A stretch of DNA of 64,000 nt from Shimia biformata (GCF_016888515.1 NZ_JAFEJK010000001.1:1-64000), one strand, 5' to 3'; counted from the stretch's first letter, positions 1 to 10,041 are shown. The notes: a model not told the origin generated them from the sequence alone. Translations and numbers: made by a program.

Positions 1-458
1 TGCAAACGTCGATCCGTCGAAAAACGAAACCAAACCGCCCACATATCTCTTCAGATATTCAACAATGTCAAAAAGCGTTGAGACAAAATCAACCGGAAGC
101 GCCCTAGTCTTGTTTGGCGCAACCCGCGTCAGTTACCACAGTAGTTGTTGCCTCGCTTCCCTTCGAAGCGTCCGCTTCGTCGTTCCGTCTGGCGTCCCGT
201 TAGCGCCTCAGCGCCGCCGGTGAGGGGGTATTTACGGATTGCCGCCGGGACCCGCAAGGGCTTTTTTCAAAAAACTTTCACTTTCTTCGATTTTTTTGAT
301 TTTTCGTTTAAATTCAATGGATAAGCTATTGCCGGCGTGACCATGGTCAAGCTTAGCGCAATTTTCTTTCGCGGAATCGGGGGTGGTTTGAAACGCAATG
401 ACCGGGACTCTCCCCAAGTCACGCTAGGGCACCCCAGGAATCCTTGTGAAAGTGGTCC
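1..458. other. Gene-free left edge with small hairpins
   Basis: No coding frame here looks real. The stretch contains a perfect 7-bp hairpin (164-170 with 173-179), a 5-bp hairpin CCTCA/TGAGG (206-210 with 221-225), then AT-rich sequence with A- and T-runs (265-310). A short CCC/GGG stem followed by a T-run near 250-270 could act as a weak plus-strand terminator for a gene to the left of the window. It lies downstream of msrQ. I cannot assign any RNA gene to it. Confidence 0.5.
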
Positions 459-1058
459 TCAGGTCAGTCGCACTCGGCGTTTTGGGGCTAGTCGAAGTCC
501 AAGCAATCCCAAAATCACGGCAAGGTACAGGATCGGTTCCCACTGAAATCCCTTCACCAGCATCAGGAAATGCACCCCGCCCAGAATCGCGACGAGATAG
601 ACGAGCCTGTGCAACCGGCGCCACGAGCTTCCAAGGCGGCGCACCGACCAGTTGTTCGAAGTGGCCGCCAGCGGAACCATCAGGACGAGGCCTGTCATTC
701 CAAGAGTGATATAGGGGCGCTTCAGGATGTCCCCCCAGATCTGAGCCACGATCTGAACGTCGAGGATCAGCCAGACACAGAGGTGAAGGAAGATGAACCA
801 GAAGGTCACAAGTCCGATCGCGCGGCGGAACTTCAGCAGGTTCAGCCCAAGATACCGTCGCATTGGCGTGATGGCGAGACCAAGGATCAGCATCTGCAGC
901 CCCTTCTCGCCCAGCGCATGTTCCATCACCTTGACTGGGTCGACGCCAAGCGCACCATTCAGCCCCTGCCACAACAACCACGCCGGCCAAAGCGCAGCCA
1001 CAGCATAGATCGGCCAGACGGGAAAGCGGCGCAGGGTGCGGTTCAGCGCGTCGACCAT
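459..1058 (-). CDS. msrQ: MsrQ, heme-binding membrane subunit of the MsrPQ system
   Basis: A YedZ/MsrQ-type polytopic cytochrome b-like protein of 199 residues. It passes electrons from the quinone pool to periplasmic MsrP, which reduces methionine sulfoxide in oxidised envelope proteins. About six hydrophobic segments are visible, with histidines in the FLHLCVW and HRLVYLVA stretches as likely heme ligands (family knowledge). I chose the ATG at 1058 because it follows the stop of the upstream gene by one base (TGACATG), which implies translational coupling; a frame open to 1133 would overlap that gene. It is the last gene of msrP / GDCCVxC / msrQ. Confidence 0.93.
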   Translation of the reverse strand: MVDALNRTLRRFPVWPIYAVAALWPAWLLWQGLNGALGVDPVKVMEHALGEKGLQMLILGLAITPMRRYLGLNLLKFRRAIGLVTFWFIFLHLCVWLILDVQIVAQIWGDILKRPYITLGMTGLVLMVPLAATSNNWSVRRLGSSWRRLHRLVYLVAILGGVHFLMLVKGFQWEPILYLAVILGLLGLRLAPKRRVRLT

Positions 1059-1059
1059 G

Positions 1060-1269
1060 TCAGCCACAGCATTGCCCCAACTGAACAGGCGGGCATGGCA
1101 CGTCGCCAAAAGAGCAGAACACACAACAGTCACCCGGCGCCGGACGCATCAGATGGCCGCAATCCGCACATGTGTGAAAGAACATGCACATGTCTGTCGG
1201 CATCTCGTGGCGGTCCGTGTGCCCGCACCGTGGGCAGGTCAGGGTGGATATGAGGATGGGCGCGCTCAA
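1060..1269 (-). CDS. Small Cys-rich GDCCVxC-domain protein
   Basis: A 69-residue protein with 11 cysteines: a CPRC pair (12, 15), C28, C34/C37, the signature GDCCVFC (48, 49, 52), C59 and a C67-C68 pair near the C-terminus. The spacing suggests zinc or other metal binding. The GDCCVxC family includes selenoprotein members; here all positions are TGT or TGC cysteine codons, with no in-frame TGA. It starts with TTG at 1269, overlapping the msrP stop (TTGA), and msrQ begins one base after its own stop, so it is locked between the two. Function is unknown; metal or redox handling in the sulfoxide repair operon is inference. Confidence 0.8.
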   Translation of the reverse strand: MSAPILISTLTCPRCGHTDRHEMPTDMCMFFHTCADCGHLMRPAPGDCCVFCSFGDVPCPPVQLGQCCG

Positions 1270-2165
1270 TAGTACTTCTTCAAATCCATGCCTTCATAAA
1301 GCGCCATGACCTCTGGCCCGTAGCCATTGAACATCAACGTCGGCTGACGCTTGGCCAGAAGGCCGCCACCGATCACACGCTCTGAGGCCTGGCTCCAGCG
1401 CGGATGATCCACATTCGGGTTCACGTTGGAATAAAATCCATATTCGCGGCCATTGGCCTTGTTCCAGCTGGTTGGCGGCTCTTTGTCGGTCAGCGTGATC
1501 CTGACCACCGACTTGATCGACTTGAAGCCGTATTTCCACGGCACCACCAGACGCAGCGGCGCACCGTTCTGGTTCGGGATTGCCTTGCCATAGATACCCG
1601 TCGCCATGAGTGTCAGCGGGTGCTGCGCCTCATCCAGCCGCAGCCCTTCGACATAGGGCCAGTCCAGAACGGCATACTTCTGACCGATCATTTCCTCGGG
1701 ACGGTAAAGAGTTTCGAAGGCGACGTATTTCGCGCCGGACTGAACCCCGGCGAGATCCAGCAGGTCTTTCAGTTCAAAACCGTTCCAGGGAATGACCATG
1801 GACCATGCCTCGACACAGCGGAAACGATAAATTCGCTCCTCGATCTGCATCTTCGCCATGATGTCCTTGAAGGCATAGTCGCCCGGACGATCCACCATGC
1901 CGTCGATCCGCACCGACCACGGGTCGGTCGTCAGCCGGTGGGCGTGTTTGACCGGGTCGCCCTTGCCGGTCCCGAATTCATAGAAGTTGTTGTAAGAGGT
2001 GATGACCTCCCAACTGTCTGGCTTGGGAGAATCCGCGCTGGCGCCCCCGGCCATCGTCGCCAGCCCTGCGCCAGCCATGCCAGCCACTAACTGGCGGCGG
2101 TTCAGCCAATGTGCCTCGGGTGTCACATCGTCATGTGTCAGCGTGTTCTTCCAACGAAAGGCCAT
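1266..2165 (-). CDS. msrP: MsrP, periplasmic methionine sulfoxide reductase catalytic subunit
   Basis: A molybdopterin (sulfite-oxidase fold) reductase of 299 residues that repairs methionine sulfoxide in periplasmic proteins. The N-terminus carries a Tat signal (NRRQLVAG, twin Arg at 23-24, then a hydrophobic Ala/Gly stretch), consistent with export of a folded Mo protein. Cys117 in YRFRCVEAW is the expected molybdenum ligand. I chose the ATG at 2165, five to six bases after a GAGGAG ribosome site, over an in-frame GTG at 2171. It is the first gene of the three-gene msr operon. The 118-bp upstream gap holds repeats described separately. Confidence 0.95.
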   Translation of the reverse strand: MAFRWKNTLTHDDVTPEAHWLNRRQLVAGMAGAGLATMAGGASADSPKPDSWEVITSYNNFYEFGTGKGDPVKHAHRLTTDPWSVRIDGMVDRPGDYAFKDIMAKMQIEERIYRFRCVEAWSMVIPWNGFELKDLLDLAGVQSGAKYVAFETLYRPEEMIGQKYAVLDWPYVEGLRLDEAQHPLTLMATGIYGKAIPNQNGAPLRLVVPWKYGFKSIKSVVRITLTDKEPPTSWNKANGREYGFYSNVNPNVDHPRWSQASERVIGGGLLAKRQPTLMFNGYGPEVMALYEGMDLKKYY

Positions 2166-2192
2166 GGTCACTCCTCAAACCGGCAGGCAAAT

Positions 2193-2253
2193 CCTGTCTT
2201 GTTTCTCGGCCAGTTCAGCCTGTCTTGCAATTAACAGGAAGTCACGTTCCTGT
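2193..2253. promoter_or_regulatory. Direct repeats and inverted repeat upstream of msrP
   Basis: The gap between the FMN protein and msrP holds two identical 9-mers CCTGTCTTG (2193-2201 and 2219-2227, 26 bp apart) and a perfect inverted repeat ACAGGAA-N6-TTCCTGT (2234-2253). These are plausible operators for a regulator of msrP. The binding protein is not recognised. Confidence 0.45.
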
Positions 2254-2284
2254 GCCGGACTTGAAACAACCGACGGTTCCACCA

Positions 2285-3775
2285 TTACGGGGGCGCGTTA
2301 TAGGACGGATGGATCTTGTTCATCGGAACCGAGCGGCCGTTGGGCTGCACCAGTCGCACGTGGCGGCGGCGCATCTGACGGGGTTCGCTGACGCCGACCG
2401 AATGGGCGATGGTCTCGACCTCTTTGATAATGGCCTTGGCGTAATTGGCGACGCGCTTTTCCTTGACGCTGGCAACCAACCCCTTTTGCAGGGACGGGTC
2501 ATGTGTGGTGATCCCGGTAGGACATGTGTTCTTGTTGCACTTCAGCGCCTGTATGCAGCCCAGCGCGAACATGAAGCCGCGCGCCGATACGACAAAATCC
2601 GCCCCTGCTGCCAGCGCCCAGGCCACGTCGCCGGGATTGACCAGCTTGGCCCCTGCGATCATGCGGATACGTTCTTTCAACCCGAACTCGTCCCGAAGGT
2701 TCACCACCAGCGGCAACGCCTCGCGCACGGGCATGCCGACGAGATCCATCAACGGCATAGGCGCCGCGCCGGTGCCGCCTTCGCCGCCATCGATCGTGAT
2801 AAAATCGGGGGCCGAGTCCCGGCCCCTGCGCGCAATGGTTTCAAAGAACTCTCGGAATGTCTCTTCGGTTCCCACGACGGTCTTGATTCCGACAGGCTTG
2901 CCAGTGACCTCGCGGATACGGGCAATCATGTCCAGAAGATCGTCATAGTTCTCGATCTCCTTGTGGCGGTTTGGCGATATCCCGTCCTGCCCGACCTCAA
3001 GCCCACGGATCGCCGCGATCTCGGCGTTTACCTTGGAGCCCGGGAGGATGCCGCCCTTGCCTGGCTTTGCGCCCTGACTCATCTTGATCTCGAACATGCG
3101 CACGGCTTTGATCGCAGCCACTTCGCGCAGCTTTTCGTCGCTCAATTCACCGTTGGCATCCCGCACCCCGAACTTCGCGGTGCCAATCTGATAGACAAGG
3201 TCACAGCCCCCTTCCAGGTGAAAGGGGGACAGCCCGCCCTCACCCGTGTTCAGCCAGATCCCGGCCTGCGCAGCCCCCCGGCTGAGCGCAATCACCGCCG
3301 GCTTCGAGATCGCCCCAAAAGACATGCCCGAGATGTTGAAGAAGGAAGGCGCAAGATAGGGATGGCGGGCACCGGGTCCGATCAGCATCGGTTCGGTCGA
3401 TGCGAACTCGTCATCCAGCGGCGGGAACGGGTCATTTACGAATATCGGCGTGCCCACAACTTCAAGGCTGCGGGTAGACCCGAAGGCGATGGTGTTCGAT
3501 TTCCCGGCGCTGGCTCGATTGACCCAGTCCCGTTGAGCGCGGTTGAACGGCAGTTCCTCGCGGTCCATGGCAAAGAAGTACTGCCGAAAGAACTCTCCCA
3601 GCGCCGTAAAGATGTGCCGGAACCGCCCGATCACCGGATAGTTTCGCCGAATTGCATCACCGGTCTGAAGCCGATCGGCGACGAACATCACCAGCACGCC
3701 CAGCGCAATCAGTCCAAAGATCACAACAAAGATCAGGGCAAGGAATTCGACTATGTCAAAGGCTTGTTCCATCAT
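2285..3775 (-). CDS. FMN-binding glutamate synthase family protein, membrane anchored
   Basis: About 496 residues, matching the central FMN/Fe-S synthase domain of glutamate synthase large subunits without the N-terminal amidotransferase domain and without a GltD partner nearby. One transmembrane segment at the N-terminus (LALIFVVIFGLIALGVLVMF) precedes the barrel. MSFGAIS, GGEGGTGAAP and a cysteine cluster CIQALKCNKNTC, typical of the 3Fe-4S site, are present. True substrate and electron donor are unknown. The start is uncertain: ATG at 3775 (or 3772) is preferred to a TTG at 3805; neither has a strong ribosome site. Confidence 0.85.
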   Translation of the reverse strand: MMEQAFDIVEFLALIFVVIFGLIALGVLVMFVADRLQTGDAIRRNYPVIGRFRHIFTALGEFFRQYFFAMDREELPFNRAQRDWVNRASAGKSNTIAFGSTRSLEVVGTPIFVNDPFPPLDDEFASTEPMLIGPGARHPYLAPSFFNISGMSFGAISKPAVIALSRGAAQAGIWLNTGEGGLSPFHLEGGCDLVYQIGTAKFGVRDANGELSDEKLREVAAIKAVRMFEIKMSQGAKPGKGGILPGSKVNAEIAAIRGLEVGQDGISPNRHKEIENYDDLLDMIARIREVTGKPVGIKTVVGTEETFREFFETIARRGRDSAPDFITIDGGEGGTGAAPMPLMDLVGMPVREALPLVVNLRDEFGLKERIRMIAGAKLVNPGDVAWALAAGADFVVSARGFMFALGCIQALKCNKNTCPTGITTHDPSLQKGLVASVKEKRVANYAKAIIKEVETIAHSVGVSEPRQMRRRHVRLVQPNGRSVPMNKIHPSYNAPP

Positions 3776-4017
3776 GGCAATCTGTCCATCAATCCAATTG
3801 TTCAATCTGCGGACGCCTTACGGATTCCGCATCCCGCTGCGACGGGTGTGTGCCGACTGTGCGCCCACTCTAACATGGCGGCAAGAAAAGAAACCGGCGG
3901 GTTACCGCATTCTAGAGAAGGATTGCCAGGTCTTGTCGATTACCCTCCGGCAATGACACCCCCGTACAATAGTGATTTCTGTCGAACCCGCCTGACTTTG
4001 ACGCTAAACCGAACGAC

Positions 4018-5130
4018 ATGAACAACACACAAGACATGGACATCTTTCTGGTCGTCGCGCCGGGGTTGGAAAACGCTCTGGCCGAAGAAGCGCGTGACGG
4101 CGGGTTCGATGTGACCGAAGTGATCCCCGGCGGCGTCACCGTGCGCGGCGATTGGACCGAAGTCTGGCGCGCCAACCTGACACTCCGAGGCGCGACACGC
4201 GTGCTGGCGCGGATCGGATCATTCCGTGTCTTTCACCTGGCTCAGCTCGACAAGCGATCGCGCAAGTTTCCGTGGGCCGATGTGCTTCGGCCCGACCTGC
4301 CATTTCGGGTCGAGGCGACCTGCCGCAAGTCCAAGATCTATCACGCCAAGGCAGCGACCCAGCGTATCGAACGCGCAATCGCGGAAACACTTGGGGCACC
4401 CGTTTCTTCAGAAGCAGAAATCGTGGTGAAGGCCCGGATCGAAGACGACCTCTGCACTTTCTCGATCGACACGTCGGGCGAGTCACTGCACAAGCGCGGC
4501 CACAAACCCGCCGTAGGCAAAGCGCCGATGCGCGAAACGCTGGCAGCGCTGTTCCTGCGCGACTGCGGTTTCGACGGATCCGAACCGCTGGTTGACCCGA
4601 TGTGCGGTTCGGGGACATTTGTGATCGAGGCAGCCGAAATCGCAGCGGGACTTCAACCGGGCCGTAGCAGGCGTTTCGCGTTCGAAAACCTGGCCACGTT
4701 CGACAGCGGTGCATTTGGCGCACTGAAGACCAAAGACCAGCGCAGCCCACCTGCCATGTTCTACGGATTTGACCGCAACGACGGCGCCATCGCGTCGTCG
4801 CGCAAGAACGCTGAAGCCGCTGGGGTTTCAAACATTTCGACCTTTGCCATGCAGCCGATTTCCGATCTGTCCCCACCCGATGGGCCACCGGGCTTGGTAA
4901 TCGTCAACCCTCCCTATGGCGCGCGTATCGGCAACAAGAAACTGCTGTACGCGCTTTATGGAACCCTGGGGAAAACCTTGACCGAGCGGTTTTCCGGTTG
5001 GCGTGTCGGCATCGTGACCAGCGAACCATCGCTGGCAAAAGCTACCCAGCTTCCGTTCCTGCCACCCGGTCCACCCGTCGCCCACGGCGGGTTGCGCGTG
5101 AAGCTGTGGAAGACCGCCCCACTCCGCTAA
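4018..5130 (+). CDS. THUMP-domain class I SAM-dependent RNA methyltransferase (RlmL-like)
   Basis: A 370-residue protein with an N-terminal ferredoxin-like/THUMP region (about 1-165) and a Rossmann methyltransferase domain. The SAM motif DPMCGSGTF starts near residue 192 and the catalytic NPPYG begins at about 297, typical of N2-guanine methyltransferases. It matches the N-terminal half of E. coli RlmL (23S rRNA m2G2445) and lacks the second RlmK methyltransferase half. Target site is inferred only. It stands alone, divergent from the FMN protein and followed by the hlyD pair. Confidence 0.88.
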   Translation: MNNTQDMDIFLVVAPGLENALAEEARDGGFDVTEVIPGGVTVRGDWTEVWRANLTLRGATRVLARIGSFRVFHLAQLDKRSRKFPWADVLRPDLPFRVEATCRKSKIYHAKAATQRIERAIAETLGAPVSSEAEIVVKARIEDDLCTFSIDTSGESLHKRGHKPAVGKAPMRETLAALFLRDCGFDGSEPLVDPMCGSGTFVIEAAEIAAGLQPGRSRRFAFENLATFDSGAFGALKTKDQRSPPAMFYGFDRNDGAIASSRKNAEAAGVSNISTFAMQPISDLSPPDGPPGLVIVNPPYGARIGNKKLLYALYGTLGKTLTERFSGWRVGIVTSEPSLAKATQLPFLPPGPPVAHGGLRVKLWKTAPLR

Positions 5131-5255
5131 ACCGATCCTTTGCTTGCGGACATCACCGTGGACGGGTGAGCGTGATCGCTCTAAGAATACTTCAGATTGA
5201 TCGGTGCGCCGCCTCGTGCGGTGCCAATAGCATATTAACAGGGACGGACTTTGAC

Positions 5256-5654
5256 ATGAGTGCAGAACAAGGCGCTGGACACAGCGCGCCAAATTGGTTT
5301 GTGCCACCGGGCGAAGGGGATTTCTACGCGGTGGTGGCTTTGGTCTTCATGATTGGCGCCCTCTACCTGATCGTGGTGCTTTACGCCGCTTTCGATCGCT
5401 GGGCCGAGCATCAGTCCCAGGGCACCCCATTGGCCAAGACGATCCCGACGATGCTGGCCATTGCGCTGCTTTACGAAATTTTCCCGCTGGACCATTTCAG
5501 CGTGTTTCTGCCCCTCAGCGCCATCCTGATTGCGCTGATGGCGGATTGGTCCCGGTTCCATCTGGGGGTGCATTCGACCCCACATGACAACACCGCAAAC
5601 GACACGGGCGCCGACGATGCCACCCCAAAAGAGGAGCCCGCGCCCAATGTTTGA
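5256..5654 (+). CDS. Small membrane protein paired with HlyD adaptor
   Basis: A 132-residue protein with about three transmembrane helices (roughly residues 22-45, 64-80 and 84-100) and a polar acidic C-terminal tail. I do not recognise a family by motif. It starts at ATG 5256 and its last codons overlap the start of the hlyD-type gene (ATG at 5647, stop at 5652-5654), so the two are translationally coupled. Two-gene modules of a small inner-membrane protein plus an HlyD-type periplasmic protein are known in proteobacteria (for example E. coli yibI-yibH), but similarity to DUF3302 is not evident by eye. Confidence 0.75.
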   Translation: MSAEQGAGHSAPNWFVPPGEGDFYAVVALVFMIGALYLIVVLYAAFDRWAEHQSQGTPLAKTIPTMLAIALLYEIFPLDHFSVFLPLSAILIALMADWSRFHLGVHSTPHDNTANDTGADDATPKEEPAPNV

Positions 5655-6843
5655 GCTTCTCTTTACATCTTTCCCGGCTGTCCTTCGTTACCTTTACCTG
5701 AAGAAGCGCGGGCTGCCGATCACGGTCTGGACCATGAAGACCGCCGTTTTCACATGGGCAATCCTCGCCTTCAGCCTGTTCCTGCTGATCTTCTATTTTC
5801 ACCCCAAAACCTATGCAGGGGTGGTGCCGTTCCGCACCGTGTCCGTGGTGGCGCAGACGGCTGGCCCGGTGACCGATCTCTATGTCGAGAATGGCCAGCA
5901 CGTGCAGAAGGGCGATCTTCTGTTTCGGATCGAGAACAGCGCCCAGACCGCCGCCCTTGCGGAGGCCAAGGCCCAGCTTGACCTGATCAAGGCATCCGAG
6001 AAAAAGGCGCAGGATGCCGTAATCGTCGCCCAGGCATCGGTCGATTCCGTTAACGCACAATTGCTGCGCCACAAGGATGACCTGAAGGATGCCGAAACCC
6101 TGGTCAGCCGCGGGGTCGGTCGCGCCGACGAGGTGGTCCGCCTTCGCGCGCTGGTCGCGTCGACCGAGGCTGAACTCAACGCGGCAGAGGCCCAGCTTGA
6201 TCTGGCGCGCATCGATGTCGAACAGACGTTGCCCGCCCAGATCAAAGCCGCACAGACGGCCGTCGACAAGGCGCAGGTGGCGCTTGGGTTCACCGAGGTC
6301 CACGCTTTCACCGACGGCACGATCACACAATTGTCGCTTTGGCCCGGCAGCCCCGCCACGACCATCGTTCTGCGTCCGGCCATGGTAATCATCCCCGACC
6401 GGCCCGAGGACGTGCCGGTCCGCGTCGCCGCCGGGTTCAATCAGGTTGCGCGCGGGCAACTTTATCCGGGTATGCCCGCCGAGATCGCCTGCGACAGCAA
6501 CGCCAGCCTTTCCTTCCGCAACACGGTGATGCCCGCCCGCGTCCACTCGATCCAACCGGCGGTGGCCTCTGGCCAGATCATCCCGAAAGAGGACATCGTC
6601 GATGTGGCCCAAAGGTTGCAGCGTGGTTCGGTTTTGGCCATGCTCGAACTGGAATATCCCGAGCACGAGGCGATGCTCTTGGACGGGTCGGGCTGTATCG
6701 TTCAGACCTACACTGACAATCTCAGTGGCGTCGGCGGCCATATCATCGCCGCGACCGGCATGATCAAGGCTGTTGGCCTGCGTCTCAAGGTCTTTGGCGC
6801 GATCCTGACCGGCGTCGGCCTTGGCGGAGGTGGCGGGCACTGA
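5647..6843 (+). CDS. HlyD-family membrane fusion / secretion adaptor
   Basis: 398 residues from ATG 5647. An N-terminal anchor helix (about 20-45) is followed by a lipoyl-like half domain (TAGPVTDLYVENGQHVQKGD), a long coiled-coil hairpin rich in Ala, Gln and Lys (about 105-215), the second lipoyl half and a beta-barrel region, then a hydrophobic C-terminal stretch (GAILTGVGLGGGGG). It probably spans the periplasm from an inner-membrane partner, for which the overlapping small membrane protein is the only candidate present. No outer membrane factor or ATPase is encoded nearby. A strong hairpin terminator follows. Confidence 0.88.
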   Translation: MFELLFTSFPAVLRYLYLKKRGLPITVWTMKTAVFTWAILAFSLFLLIFYFHPKTYAGVVPFRTVSVVAQTAGPVTDLYVENGQHVQKGDLLFRIENSAQTAALAEAKAQLDLIKASEKKAQDAVIVAQASVDSVNAQLLRHKDDLKDAETLVSRGVGRADEVVRLRALVASTEAELNAAEAQLDLARIDVEQTLPAQIKAAQTAVDKAQVALGFTEVHAFTDGTITQLSLWPGSPATTIVLRPAMVIIPDRPEDVPVRVAAGFNQVARGQLYPGMPAEIACDSNASLSFRNTVMPARVHSIQPAVASGQIIPKEDIVDVAQRLQRGSVLAMLELEYPEHEAMLLDGSGCIVQTYTDNLSGVGGHIIAATGMIKAVGLRLKVFGAILTGVGLGGGGGH

Positions 6844-6864
6844 CCCCTCGACGCGCGAAAACGA

Positions 6865-6897
6865 AACGCCGCCCAATGACGGGCGGCGTTTTTTGTT
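6865..6897. terminator. Intrinsic terminator between convergent hlyD-type gene and clpB
   Basis: A perfect 10-bp stem AACGCCGCCC/GGGCGGCGTT (6865-6874 with 6881-6890) with a 6-nt loop is followed by a T-run on the plus strand. The minus strand is also T-rich after the stem, so it may serve both genes. Confidence 0.85.
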
Positions 6898-6925
6898 TCT
6901 GCTTCCGGGGAAGCTTGCGGCGCGC

Positions 6926-9541
6926 TTAATGCACCACAGCGTCGTCGGGTCGTGGCCGGTCGGTCGTGCCCAGCCGATCCCCGATAATCAGGCCGTCGGC
7001 CCCGGCAGAGACCGGGACAGTGTCGCCGTCCTTGATCTCTCCGGCCAGAAGCGCCTCGGCCAGCGGGTTCTGCAACGCGCGCTGGATCACCCGCTTCAAC
7101 GGACGCGCACCAAAGACCGGATCATAGCCCTCATCCGCGAGCCACGTCCGTGCGCCCTCGTCCAATTCGATCGCGATCTTGCGGCCAGCCAGACGTTTTT
7201 GCAGGCGCGCCAGCTGAATATCGACGATCCCGTCCATATCCGCGCGCTGAAGCCGGTCGAAGATGATGGTTTCATCCAGACGGTTCAGGAACTCGGGACG
7301 GAAATGTGCCCGCACCGCGTCCATCACGTCGCGCTTGGCATCGGACGCGTCCGCGCCGTCGGGCAGCTGGCTGAGCGCCTGCGCCCCAAGGTTCGAGGTC
7401 AGGATGATCAGCGTCTGCTTGAAATCAACCGTCCGACCCTGACCATCGGTCAGAACCCCGTCGTCAAGCACCTGCAACAGCACGTTGAACACATCCTGGT
7501 GCGCCTTCTCGACCTCGTCGAACAGCACAACCTGATAGGGACGCCGCCGCACTGCTTCGGTCAGCACGCCACCCTCGTCATAGCCGACATAGCCCGGAGG
7601 CGCCCCGATCAGGCGGGCGACCGAGTGTTTCTCCATGAATTCGGACATGTCGATACGGACCATGGCGTTGTCATCGTCGAACAGGAACTCGGCCACGGCC
7701 TTGGTCAGTTCGGTTTTGCCGACACCGGTCGGCCCGAGGAACAGGAATGACCCCAGAGGACGGTTTTCATCGTTAAGCCCGGCACGCGCACGGCGCACGG
7801 CGTTGGCGACAGCGGTGACTGCACTGTTCTGGCCGATAACCCGACGATGCAGGTCATCTTCCATGCGCAACAGTTTTTCACGCTCGCCTTCCAGCATCTT
7901 CGAGGTCGGGATACCTGTCCAGCGCTCGACCACCTGGGCGATCTGTTCCGGGCGGACAGCCTCTTCAACCATCATGTCGCTGTCGGCTTCCTCTGCCTCA
8001 GACAACTGCTTTTCAAGCTGCGGAATCACGCCGTAAGACAGCTCTCCGGCCTTGGCCAGATTGCCTTCGCGCTTGGCGATATCCAGTTCCGCGCGGGCAT
8101 GGTCCAGCTTTTCCTTCAGATCGCGGGCCGAGGCCAGCTTGTCCCGACCGGCCTGCCACTGGGCAGTCATCTCGGCGGACTTGTCCTGAAGGTCAGCCAG
8201 GTCTTTCTGCAGTTTCTCAAGCCGGTCCTTCGACGCCTGATCGTCTTCCAGCTTCAACGCCTCTTCTTCGATCTGCATCTGCAAAATCTGGCGGTCGAGT
8301 GCGTCCAGTTCTTCGGGCTTGCTGTCCACTTCCATACGCAGCCGCGATGCGGCCTCATCCACAAGGTCGATGGCCTTGTCGGGCAGGAAACGGTCGGTGA
8401 TGTAACGATGGGACAGGGTCGCTGCCGACACCAACGCGGAATCCGAGATCCGAACGCCGTGGTGAAGCTCGTACTTCTCCTTGATGCCGCGCAGGATCGA
8501 GATCGTATCCTCGACGGTCGGTTCCTCGATCATCACCGGCTGGAAACGGCGGGCAAGCGCTGCGTCCTTCTCGACGTATTTGCGGTACTCATCCAGCGTC
8601 GTCGCGCCGACACAATGCAATTCACCCCGTGCAAGCGCAGGCTTGATCAGGTTTGCGGCATCCATCGCGCCATCGGTTTTGCCCGCGCCAACCAGCGTGT
8701 GCATCTCATCGATGAACAGGATGATTTCACCTGCTGCCTCGGTCACTTCGGTCAGAACCGCCTTCAGGCGTTCCTCAAACTCTCCACGGTATTTCGCGCC
8801 GGCGATCAGCGCGCCCATGTCGAGCGCCAACAGTTTTTTGTCGCGCAAACTTTCGGGCACGTCCCCGTTGACGATCCGCAGAGCCATGCCTTCGGCAATC
8901 GCGGTCTTACCCACGCCAGGTTCCCCAATCAGGACCGGGTTGTTCTTGGTCCGACGGCTGAGAACCTGCATCGAGCGGCGAATCTCGTCATCCCGCCCGA
9001 TAATCGGGTCGATCTTGCCTTCGCGTGCGGCCTCGGTCAGGTCTCGGGCGTATTTCTTGAGCGCATCGTACCCTTCTTCGGCAGACGCGCTGTCGGCGGT
9101 CCGACCCTTGCGAATGTCATTGATCGCCGCATTCAGCGACTGGGCGTTGACCGCCCCCGCCTCAAGCGCGTCTTTGGCTTTCGATTTCACCATGACAAGC
9201 GCCATCAGGATACGCTCGACCGGGACAAAGCTGTCGCCAGCTTTCTTGGCCAGCTTCTCGGCCTCGTCCAGAACTTTGGCGGTGGAGTTATCCAGATAGG
9301 GCTGGCCGGTGTCGCCACTGACGCGCGCGATCTTACTGACCGCAAGGTCGACAGCCTCGACCACACGACCGGGCGCACCGCCGGCGCGTTTGATCAGGTT
9401 GGACGCCAACCCCTGTTCATCATCCATGAGTGCTTTTAGCAGATGTTCGGGTAGCAAGCGCTGGTGGTTTTCCCGCATCGCAATCGTCTGAGCCGCCTGC
9501 ACAAATCCGCGCGACCGCTCGGTGAACTTGGAAAAGTCCAT
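6926..9541 (-). CDS. clpB: ATP-dependent chaperone ClpB (disaggregase)
   Basis: 871 residues with the full ClpB architecture: N-domain with two Clp repeats (1-145), AAA1 with Walker [10 protein letters not shown] and pore motif [10 protein letters not shown], a coiled-coil middle domain (about 405-525), then AAA2 with Walker [10 protein letters not shown] and sensor GARPLKR. It rescues aggregated proteins with DnaK/DnaJ. The ATG at 9541 is preferred because an AAGGAGA ribosome site lies a few bases upstream; the open frame to 9595 has no such support. It is monocistronic. Heat-shock control is expected, but I did not identify a convincing sigma-32 promoter. Confidence 0.97.
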   Translation of the reverse strand: MDFSKFTERSRGFVQAAQTIAMRENHQRLLPEHLLKALMDDEQGLASNLIKRAGGAPGRVVEAVDLAVSKIARVSGDTGQPYLDNSTAKVLDEAEKLAKKAGDSFVPVERILMALVMVKSKAKDALEAGAVNAQSLNAAINDIRKGRTADSASAEEGYDALKKYARDLTEAAREGKIDPIIGRDDEIRRSMQVLSRRTKNNPVLIGEPGVGKTAIAEGMALRIVNGDVPESLRDKKLLALDMGALIAGAKYRGEFEERLKAVLTEVTEAAGEIILFIDEMHTLVGAGKTDGAMDAANLIKPALARGELHCVGATTLDEYRKYVEKDAALARRFQPVMIEEPTVEDTISILRGIKEKYELHHGVRISDSALVSAATLSHRYITDRFLPDKAIDLVDEAASRLRMEVDSKPEELDALDRQILQMQIEEEALKLEDDQASKDRLEKLQKDLADLQDKSAEMTAQWQAGRDKLASARDLKEKLDHARAELDIAKREGNLAKAGELSYGVIPQLEKQLSEAEEADSDMMVEEAVRPEQIAQVVERWTGIPTSKMLEGEREKLLRMEDDLHRRVIGQNSAVTAVANAVRRARAGLNDENRPLGSFLFLGPTGVGKTELTKAVAEFLFDDDNAMVRIDMSEFMEKHSVARLIGAPPGYVGYDEGGVLTEAVRRRPYQVVLFDEVEKAHQDVFNVLLQVLDDGVLTDGQGRTVDFKQTLIILTSNLGAQALSQLPDGADASDAKRDVMDAVRAHFRPEFLNRLDETIIFDRLQRADMDGIVDIQLARLQKRLAGRKIAIELDEGARTWLADEGYDPVFGARPLKRVIQRALQNPLAEALLAGEIKDGDTVPVSAGADGLIIGDRLGTTDRPRPDDAVVH

Positions 9542-9750
9542 AGGTATTCTCCTTCTATCAAGCGCCCGAAATCGAGGTGCCCGTCTGCGGCACACCCCAT
9601 GCTGGGCCTCATCAAGAATGTGTGAACTAACGACCGCGTGTTCAACCCTTGGCGCTTCAGGAAATCCTTACAATTGCTCCCAAGTTTCGCCCCATTTCGG
9701 TGATTTCTTAACTGCCGGGCCCAATGGTCGACCCCAAGAGGAGAGCAGTC

Positions 9751-10014
9751 ATGTACATCACTCAGATCGAGGTTTCGGAATACCCAGCGCGCAGCGGAGA
9801 ATTGCACCGGCGTGCCCATGTCCGGCTTCAGTCGGATCGCCGCCAGGTCCAGATGGATTGCGCCATTCACGAGGACGAGGCAGGGACCGGGTCTCGTCTG
9901 GCCTTCATTCGAGACGCTCTGCGTCAGGTGCGCCGCATGCCCGAATTCCGCCGCGGCACGGAAGAAATCACTTTTGCCCCGGAACTGGGCGATCAGCAGC
10001 TGTTTCTGGCCTGA
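9751..10014 (+). CDS. Small conserved hypothetical protein, paralogue A
   Basis: 87 residues, no signal peptide or membrane helix, and no recognised domain. The start at 9751 follows a GAGGAGAG ribosome site. The C-terminal half (IRDALRQVRRMPEFRRG, then EEITFAPE) closely resembles the protein at 10892 (VSDAIRQIGRMPEYLTG, then SLRFAPD), and the N-terminal halves share beta-strand-like patterning. The two paralogues flank a membrane methyltransferase-like gene on the same strand. Role unknown. Confidence 0.75.
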   Translation: MYITQIEVSEYPARSGELHRRAHVRLQSDRRQVQMDCAIHEDEAGTGSRLAFIRDALRQVRRMPEFRRGTEEITFAPELGDQQLFLA

Positions 10015-10041
10015 TCCACTCAGCATGGCTAGACTACGGGC

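Noticed and set aside
1-458. rRNA or tRNA at the left edge
   Set aside because: Small hairpins are present but no rRNA sequence or cloverleaf can be traced.
2111-4021. 636-codon open frame on the plus strand opposite the FMN glutamate-synthase-like gene
   Set aside because: Arises from high-GC third-codon bias opposite a well-supported gene; its translation is rich in His, Arg and Asp and has no domain.
7847-9439. 530-codon open frame opposite clpB
   Set aside because: Shadow of clpB; composition unlike a protein and no start signal.
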